Shown here: positions 4,760-8,746 of the stretch, piece after piece
Layout of the letters: the number at the start of each line of letters is the position of its first letter
How positions within the stretch are numbered: position 1 is the stretch's first letter
NCBI GenBank assembly: GCA_947364965.1
Contig: CANAUU010000037.1
Location: 1 to 8,746, forward strand
DNA: 8,746 nucleotides
Direction: 5' to 3'
Origin: an uncultured Candidatus Saccharibacteria bacterium
GTDB taxonomy: Bacteria > Patescibacteriota > Saccharimonadia > Saccharimonadales > Saccharimonadaceae
The notes under the pieces: generated by a model
The model's database searches: none
What the model was told of the DNA's origin: nothing
Seen by the model: only the letters and a program-made list of their open reading frames with translations
Made by a program: the position numbers and the translations under genes

Positions 4760-6790
4760 ATGGCTGGGCGAATTCATAACCAAATTTACGATATTTTCGA
4801 TATGGATAAAATACGAATTAACCCTCAGTCTATTAAAACGGAAGTAAATAAATACAAGAAAGATATCCCTGCAGCTATTGCCGAGTACATTTGGAATGCC
4901 TTTGATTCAAATGCTCAAACAGTTAGGATTGAGTGTCAGTTCGATAATGATCTCTCGGTAGGCTATCCAATACTGAAGATTATTGACGATGGGGATGGTT
5001 GGGATATGTCACATAGAGACACGGTGGAGATGTTCTTGGGTTCTCAAAAGAGATCTCGCAAGACAAGCTATAAGAGTTTACCTCATGGCAGTAGGGGTGT
5101 TGGTAGATTCTCTTTTGCAGCATTTGCTAGCAAAGCTAGCTGGCATAGTATTACTAGCAGCAAGACGTATAACCTAGATATCGAGAGTGCCACCTTGGAC
5201 AACTATACGCTGAATTCAAATGATAACACCCAGCCAGACAATCATGGTACGACAGTTGAGTTCTATGTGAATAGTGAAATAATTAATTCGGCTTTTATTG
5301 ATACGACACTTAGAACTAAAACAATTGAACGATTCGCATGGTTTTTAGAATTATATCCGTCAAAAAAGATTTTTATAGATAGCATACCCTTGGACACGCA
5401 AGAGATGATCGCTGAGAAGAAAAAAGCCACCATATCTATTGATGGTAACAATGTACCAATAAAGCTAATTCAATGGAAAAAACAGCTTTTAGGCAAAGAA
5501 GCCTCTAGAATTTATTTTTTGAGCACCGACAAAGAAGAGCAATTCAAAACTTCAACGGGGTTTAATAATAAATCTGATGTCTTTTATCATTCTGCATATG
5601 TAGAATCTGATAGATTCATAGGTTATATTCCAGAGAAAGACCATAATGACGAAGATCAGCAAAGTTTGCCTATTGATAAAGAACAACGCGAATTTGTCAA
5701 TACAGCGAAGGAAAAAATTCAAGGAGAGTTAAGAAAATTCAGAACACCATATATAGAAAAAATATCTCATGACTTTGTAAAACAACTTTCTGAAGAGCAC
5801 ATCATGCCAAGTCAAAGAGATTACGCAATACCAGAAGAAGATTTTAAGGAGCTAATCCGTCAGACCTACGTTATTGCACCGGAAATGTATACTAATCTTT
5901 CGGACAATAACAAACGTATCACGCTGAGGCTAATGGCTTCACTCATGATGAGTAATGAGCGCAATTTACTTATCAAAACTATTGAAGGAGTTTACGCTCT
6001 TAGTGAGGAGCAGAAGGACAAGCTGAACGATTTGCTAGATCGCACCACACTCGGCAATATTGTAGATACGGTAAGCGAGATAGATCACCGACTTCAGACA
6101 TTGGCTGATTTAGAAGACATTATATATGATAAAAATAAAACATTGACTACATTAGAAGTTAAGCATTTACAGAAAATCCTAGATAATGAGTTTTGGGTTT
6201 TTGGGGAACAATATCGGTTGGTTACGACCACCGAGGGACAAATAAAGGAGGCCATTAGTAGACTAGCTAGAGAAGATCTCGGCGTTGTTGATTATTCTGT
6301 GGAATCCAATTCCAAAAAGGAACTGGACTTATGTTTGGCGAAACAAATCGTCACGCCACAGCATGATGGTATGGCCAAGATTCATAACATAGTAGTTGAG
6401 CTAAAACGTCCAAGCGTCAAGATTGGTAAGAATGAACTCGACCAAATACTTACATATAAAGATCATCTTCTTAGTGAACCAATATGTAAAAGTCAAAATA
6501 TGAGTTGGGATTTTATTTTAGTTGGTTCAGACATTGGAAGCGATGATATAATTGAACAAATTAATAGTGCTGCTACGCATGGTGAGAAAAACCGTGGTCT
6601 TATTCGGAAGGTGTGCGATGAAGGCAAGCAGTATAGTGTATATGTAAGAAGATGGAATGATATAATAAACTGTGAACACAAACCAAGACTGGAGTTTTTA
6701 CGTAATAAATTACAGATTACACCTAAGGATAATAGTAAAAAGACGCAGGATGAGATTACGGATGCCCATATTCCTAACCCTAATCAGTAG
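4760..6790 (+). CDS. GHKL (Hsp90/MutL-like) ATPase fused to a Shedu-like PD-(D/E)XK nuclease domain
   Basis: The protein has 676 residues. The N-terminal Bergerat ATPase shows the N box AEYIWNAFDSNA (41-52; Glu42, Asn46, Asp49), the G1 box IDDGDGWDM (75-83), a GSQKR lid element (94-98) and the G2 motif GSRGVGRFS (110-118). A beta-rich middle part (about 200-300) and a helical connector (about 310-470) resemble the transducer and linker of GHKL machines. The C-terminal 200 residues look like a PD-(D/E)XK nuclease: WVFGEQY (479-485), ELDLCL (521-526, Asp523), VVELKRP (545-551, Glu547/Lys549) and a helix with DQILTY (561-566). That arrangement resembles Shedu/DUF4263 nucleases. I infer an ATP-gated DNA-cutting defence protein. 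Base composition is AT-rich, unlike the genes left of the tRNA. The last 11 bases overlap the convergent gene. The ATPase call is secure; the nuclease call is good; the defence role is inference. Confidence 0.88.
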   Translation: MAGRIHNQIYDIFDMDKIRINPQSIKTEVNKYKKDIPAAIAEYIWNAFDSNAQTVRIECQFDNDLSVGYPILKIIDDGDGWDMSHRDTVEMFLGSQKRSRKTSYKSLPHGSRGVGRFSFAAFASKASWHSITSSKTYNLDIESATLDNYTLNSNDNTQPDNHGTTVEFYVNSEIINSAFIDTTLRTKTIERFAWFLELYPSKKIFIDSIPLDTQEMIAEKKKATISIDGNNVPIKLIQWKKQLLGKEASRIYFLSTDKEEQFKTSTGFNNKSDVFYHSAYVESDRFIGYIPEKDHNDEDQQSLPIDKEQREFVNTAKEKIQGELRKFRTPYIEKISHDFVKQLSEEHIMPSQRDYAIPEEDFKELIRQTYVIAPEMYTNLSDNNKRITLRLMASLMMSNERNLLIKTIEGVYALSEEQKDKLNDLLDRTTLGNIVDTVSEIDHRLQTLADLEDIIYDKNKTLTTLEVKHLQKILDNEFWVFGEQYRLVTTTEGQIKEAISRLAREDLGVVDYSVESNSKKELDLCLAKQIVTPQHDGMAKIHNIVVELKRPSVKIGKNELDQILTYKDHLLSEPICKSQNMSWDFILVGSDIGSDDIIEQINSAATHGEKNRGLIRKVCDEGKQYSVYVRRWNDIINCEHKPRLEFLRNKLQITPKDNSKKTQDEITDAHIPNPNQ

Positions 6791-7079
6791 TTCTCAGATA
6801 GTAGACCAACTCCTCACCTCTCCAATTCTCAAGCACCCAATTATGATATTCTTCCCAAAGCTCAGCATACAACCTGCTTAGATTAACGTCATGTTTTTCG
6901 TACCAAAACCAACATTTATGATTAAGCACCATTGAGAGTTCCGTTCCATAGACTTTATCATATCTCCACTCTCGCTTCGCCTGCTTATAAGTATCTCTAA
7001 TTGCTCTTTCTCCGAAATACTCCGCAATAGTAAAATCTTCCCAAAAGGTGGTCTTACACTCATAATCAAGCAACATCAT
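6780..7079 (-). CDS. Small phage/mobile-element-type hypothetical protein (99 residues)
   Basis: This is a Trp/Tyr-rich, acidic, helical protein. It has the segment TTFWEDFTIAEYFGERAI, then DTYKQAKREW, then a Leu/Asn/Trp-rich helix (TELSMVLNHKCWFWY) and an end with GEELVYYLRTTD. I recall short proteins of this style among Firmicutes prophage and conjugative-element hypotheticals, without a known function; that is recollection, not a search. Two ATGs are adjacent (7079 and 7076). The first overlaps the stop of the gene upstream (ATGA), so it is probably translated by coupling. Its 3' end overlaps the end of the GHKL-nuclease gene by 11 bases on the opposite strand. It is the last gene of the leftward cassette. 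Confidence 0.78.
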   Translation of the reverse strand: MMLLDYECKTTFWEDFTIAEYFGERAIRDTYKQAKREWRYDKVYGTELSMVLNHKCWFWYEKHDVNLSRLYAELWEEYHNWVLENWRGEELVYYLRTTD

Positions 7080-7297
7080 GGCTTATACTCCCGCATAAAC
7101 TTATCAACTGAGCCGTACTGTGCCTCAATATAACTTTTATATTGGTTATAACCTAGGAGTATATCACGATATTCACGACTACTTATATCACAGGCTTTTA
7201 TAGCAAGCTGAGCTTCCATAATCATGTTATATCTACCACTTCTACGAACTTTCTCGTATTTGTAGAAGTTTGGTTTCCAATCACTATCAACAGCCAT
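7076..7297 (-). CDS. Small phage/mobile-element-type hypothetical protein (73 residues)
   Basis: The start at 7297 is supported by a Shine-Dalgarno (TTAGGAGAA) about ten bases upstream on the minus strand. It is a basic, helical protein with YEKVRRSGRYNMIMEAQLAI, followed by a Tyr-rich helix and YGSVDKFMREY at the end. The 'VRRSGRYNM' element recurs, as far as I recall, in small proteins of phages and integrative elements, where it sits beside genes like its downstream neighbour. Its stop overlaps the next start by four bases (ATGA at 7079-7076), and it follows the upstream cassette gene after 13 bases. Function unknown. Confidence 0.8.
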   Translation of the reverse strand: MAVDSDWKPNFYKYEKVRRSGRYNMIMEAQLAIKACDISSREYRDILLGYNQYKSYIEAQYGSVDKFMREYKP

Positions 7298-7310
7298 TTA
7301 TAATATTCTC

Positions 7311-7508
7311 CTAACATAAACCTGATGTTCTCGTCCATAAATGTTCTGCTATCTCGCCATTTGCCCAAAGCCTATATTCTACTTGGCTTAAATAGTTCAG
7401 CCTCGCCTCTAAGTCTGGATACTTTGAGCTACTCACTTTTATTAAATGTTCTTCTCCATCCGTACCTAAATACTTCATGGTAGTAATAGATTTTGCTGCT
7501 CGCTTCAT
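7311..7508 (-). CDS. Small hypothetical protein, related to the one at 8311-8511 (65 residues)
   Basis: The open frame reaches 7553, but I start at the ATG at 7508 (MKRAAKSITTMKYLG). The related protein at 8311-8511 begins with a matching stretch (ASKNSVTIMKYKS), and the extra 15 upstream residues are hydrophobic and look untranslated. An ATG at 7478 (MKYLG) is the alternative. No good Shine-Dalgarno is seen for either. The protein has a short beta hairpin (MKYLGTDGEEHLIKV), a helix with YPDLEARLNYLSQVEYRLW, and the tail EHLWTRTSGLC. It probably leads the 7508 to 6780 run of three genes. The 5' region faces the 7659 gene on the other strand. Confidence 0.7.
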   Translation of the reverse strand: MKRAAKSITTMKYLGTDGEEHLIKVSSSKYPDLEARLNYLSQVEYRLWANGEIAEHLWTRTSGLC

Positions 7509-7602
7509 AATAAAGTTAATTTTCTTCCTAATTGTCAGAAAAATAAAGCACAAAATATAGCTCCATGAGTTAGAGCCATATTCTTAACATAAAAGTTTAT
7601 CG

Positions 7603-7631
7603 CAACCTACCGTTTAGCCGAGGTAGCGTTG
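7603..7631. repeat. Inverted repeat upstream of the 7659 gene, possible operator
   Basis: CAACCTACC (7603-7611) pairs with GGTAGCGTTG (7622-7631) with one bulged base, around a 10-base loop. It lies between the divergent genes at 7508 (minus) and 7659 (plus), covering where a -35 box for 7659 would fall. There is no T-tract, so an operator fits better than a terminator. Confidence 0.5.
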
Positions 7632-7646
7632 TAAGAAGGTATGCGA

Positions 7647-7652
7647 TATACT
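7647..7652 (+). promoter_or_regulatory. -10 box of the 7659 gene (leaderless)
   Basis: TATACT ends six bases before the ATG at 7659, the same spacing as at murC and the 3929 gene. There is no clear -35; the region is occupied by the inverted repeat 7603-7631. The site supports the start at 7659 over the in-frame ATG at 7641. Confidence 0.5.
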
Positions 7653-7658
7653 ATATGT

Positions 7659-8339
7659 ATGGATAAAATAGTTCCTACGTTTAGAGAGAGCATATTCTCT
7701 AGCATTTCAGATACAATTCCGGATATCGCCGAGCTTGGCATTGATAGCATTTTAAACGATGGGTTCTTGAAAGACATTCCTTTTGTCAGATTAGTATTAA
7801 GTGTAAGAAATACGGCTCAATCCATACATTATCGAAACCTCCTGCGGCAAACACTAGCATTCGTTAAAGAGCTGAATGATGGTAACTTAGATGAGAAAAA
7901 GAAACAGAAGTATAAGAAAAAAATTGAAGATAACCCTAAAAAGGCAGAAGAAGAACTTGGTAGAGTACTTATTATCCTCAATCAAACCGTAGAATTAGAG
8001 AAGAGCAAAATCTTGGCAAAAATTTTCCAAGAATACATAAATGAAGAGATAGATTGGGGAACATTTTGCGAATTCTCTGAGATTACTAGACTTTTCTTTG
8101 TCGACGATATATGGGATTTAAAAACGGTTTATGATCGCAATCGTGATGATTATAGATTCCTTTCATATGGGCTGAGTAGGCTCGAATCACTTGGACTAGT
8201 AAAAACTACTACCAAACTAATCTTTGTCGATGGCGAACCAGAAACTGAAGAAGAAATAGAGTTGTCATCTGTTGGCAAAAAGTACTACGAGCTAGCTTCA
8301 AAGGCTTTATTCACAAATCAAATATCGGCAAAGTCTTAA
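7659..8339 (+). CDS. Unknown protein with probable C-terminal winged-helix region, possible defence or regulatory cargo
   Basis: The protein has 226 residues from MDKIVPTFRE; the in-frame ATG at 7641 has no properly spaced ribosome site. An N-terminal stretch with FLKDIPFVRLVLSVRN (36-51) is moderately hydrophobic. It is followed by helices, including a highly charged Lys/Glu segment (about 75-100) and EKSKILAKIFQEYINEEIDWGTFCEF (114-139). The end, YGLSRLESLGLVKTTT (170-185), an acidic beta hairpin (186-203) and LSSVGKKYYELAS (202-214), looks like a winged helix. I recall similar 'small helical plus kinase-like loop' hypotheticals near defence genes but cannot name the family. It has its own -10 and a putative operator, and it lies between two related minus-strand genes. 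Its last 29 bases overlap 8311-8511. Confidence 0.8.
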   Translation: MDKIVPTFRESIFSSISDTIPDIAELGIDSILNDGFLKDIPFVRLVLSVRNTAQSIHYRNLLRQTLAFVKELNDGNLDEKKKQKYKKKIEDNPKKAEEELGRVLIILNQTVELEKSKILAKIFQEYINEEIDWGTFCEFSEITRLFFVDDIWDLKTVYDRNRDDYRFLSYGLSRLESLGLVKTTTKLIFVDGEPETEEEIELSSVGKKYYELASKALFTNQISAKS

Positions 8340-8511
8340 TCCACAAAACCTCATAACCCTTTGCCTCTAACTTCTGCTTTTCCTCTATCATCTTGTCCAG
8401 CCTTTTTACCTCGTCTGCCACGTTCCACTTGTCCAAGCACTTAAAATCATAAACTCCGTCCGGAGATTTGTATTTCATAATGGTGACACTATTTTTGCTT
8501 GCGGGATTCAT
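8311..8511 (-). CDS. Small hypothetical protein, related to 7311-7508 (66 residues)
   Basis: The start at 8511 (MNPASKNSVTIMKYKSPDG) has a Shine-Dalgarno-like GGAGAGG just upstream, inside the preceding gene. The N-terminal half matches 7311-7508 in pattern (S-x-T-x-MKY-x3-DG, then a hydrophobic strand). The C-terminal half is a charged helix (EVKRLDKMIEEKQKLEAKGYEVLWI) ending IKTLPIFDL. The final 29 bases overlap the end of the plus-strand 7659 gene, and the first 23 overlap the end of the 8489-8653 gene. Function unknown; a DNA- or RNA-binding hairpin-helix module of a mobile element is possible but unproven. Confidence 0.75.
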   Translation of the reverse strand: MNPASKNSVTIMKYKSPDGVYDFKCLDKWNVADEVKRLDKMIEEKQKLEAKGYEVLWIKTLPIFDL

Positions 8512-8653
8512 ATTCCTCTCCAGCTTCTTTCATGACTTTTGCCATTCTTTGTTTAAGTTCCTTACCATGACGTAATCCAGCTTCCAGCTCTTCTTTCGTG
8601 ACTGGCTTATGTAAATCATAGCTCATGGGGTGATCGCCTAACTTATTTTTCAC
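8489..8653 (-). CDS. Very small cassette protein, GTG start (54 residues)
   Basis: The frame begins with a GTG at 8653 behind a good Shine-Dalgarno (GGGAGG, about ten bases upstream, inside the end of the preceding gene) and stops at the TAG 8489-8491. An in-frame ATG at 8626 would give 45 residues but has no ribosome site. The protein is highly charged and helical: MKNKLGDHPMSYD, then VTKEELEAGLRHGKELKQRM and a Lys/Glu-rich end (EYESRKQK). The stop overlaps the next gene's start by 23 bases. Its tight spacing on both sides makes it likely to be real. The function is unknown; a small regulator or anti-restriction-like acidic/basic peptide cannot be told apart by eye. Confidence 0.7.
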   Translation of the reverse strand: MKNKLGDHPMSYDLHKPVTKEELEAGLRHGKELKQRMAKVMKEAGEEYESRKQK

Positions 8654-8657
8654 TATT

Positions 8658-8746
8658 TTACCACCTCCCGCAGCTTAAACCATATTGCTGGCATTTGGCT
8701 TCATCTAGGGCAAGACCAGCCTCTACGACTGCTTCCCAAGTGGTTG
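8658..8746 (-). CDS. C-terminal fragment of an unrecognised gene (5' end outside window)
   Basis: An open minus-strand frame enters from the right edge (first full codon at 8744) and gives TTWEAVVEAGLALDEAKCQQ followed by YGLSCGRW and a TAA at 8660-8658. The other two minus-strand frames have stops within this stretch. The sequence is an amphipathic helix plus a short Cys/Gly/Trp tail with two cysteines. The stop lies four bases before the GTG of the next gene, and its last codons hold that gene's Shine-Dalgarno, so they are in one operon. Too short to identify. Confidence 0.55.
   Translation of the reverse strand, partial: TTWEAVVEAGLALDEAKCQQYGLSCGRW

Noticed and set aside
7509..7553. Upstream extension of the 7311 gene to the ATG at 7553
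   Set aside because: It adds a hydrophobic stretch absent from the related 8311-8511 protein and has no ribosome site; the start at 7508 aligns with that relative.

Overview
The window looks like the edge of a contig from a Patescibacteria/CPR genome, most probably a Candidatus Saccharibacteria (TM7) relative. The basis is a divergent MurC-like ligase, several short secreted or membrane proteins of a style I associate with Saccharibacteria, TGA used as a normal stop, and promoters placed so close to start codons that leaderless mRNAs are expected. This assignment is a judgement from reading, not from a search. The first 22 bases are Illumina adapter, so the left edge is a true contig end and nothing upstream is known.

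Bases 23-4231 form the chromosomal part. It is GC-richer, with mostly C-ending codons in the + strand genes. It holds the tail of an unrecognised gene, a coupled pair of exported/membrane proteins (141-722, 719-1093), a convergent murC (minus strand, 1100-2437), a two-helix membrane protein (2556-3260), a 68-residue conserved-looking small protein with a strong promoter and Shine-Dalgarno (3396-3602), and a 100-residue two-helix membrane protein (3929-4231) closed by a strong terminator.

Bases 4232-4759 carry no protein gene. They hold a minus-strand tRNA-Leu(GAG) with its own promoter, its terminator, and a second copy of the 'tRNA 3' end plus terminator' arrangement about 108-115 bases further on.

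From about 4600 to the right edge the DNA is AT-rich and looks acquired. A minus-strand cassette of short phage- or mobile-element-style genes runs leftwards from the right edge (8658-8746 partial, 8489-8653, 8311-8511, 7311-7508, 7076-7297, 6780-7079). Two larger plus-strand genes with their own promoters are set into it, each meeting a minus-strand gene tail to tail with overlapping ends. One (4760-6790) is a 676-residue GHKL-type ATPase fused to a C-terminal PD-(D/E)XK-like nuclease domain resembling Shedu/DUF4263 proteins. The other (7659-8339) is a 226-residue protein of unknown function with a probable C-terminal winged-helix region. The likeliest reading is a mobile island next to tRNA-Leu carrying defence-type cargo genes. 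The GHKL-nuclease fusion is the best candidate for an under-described system.
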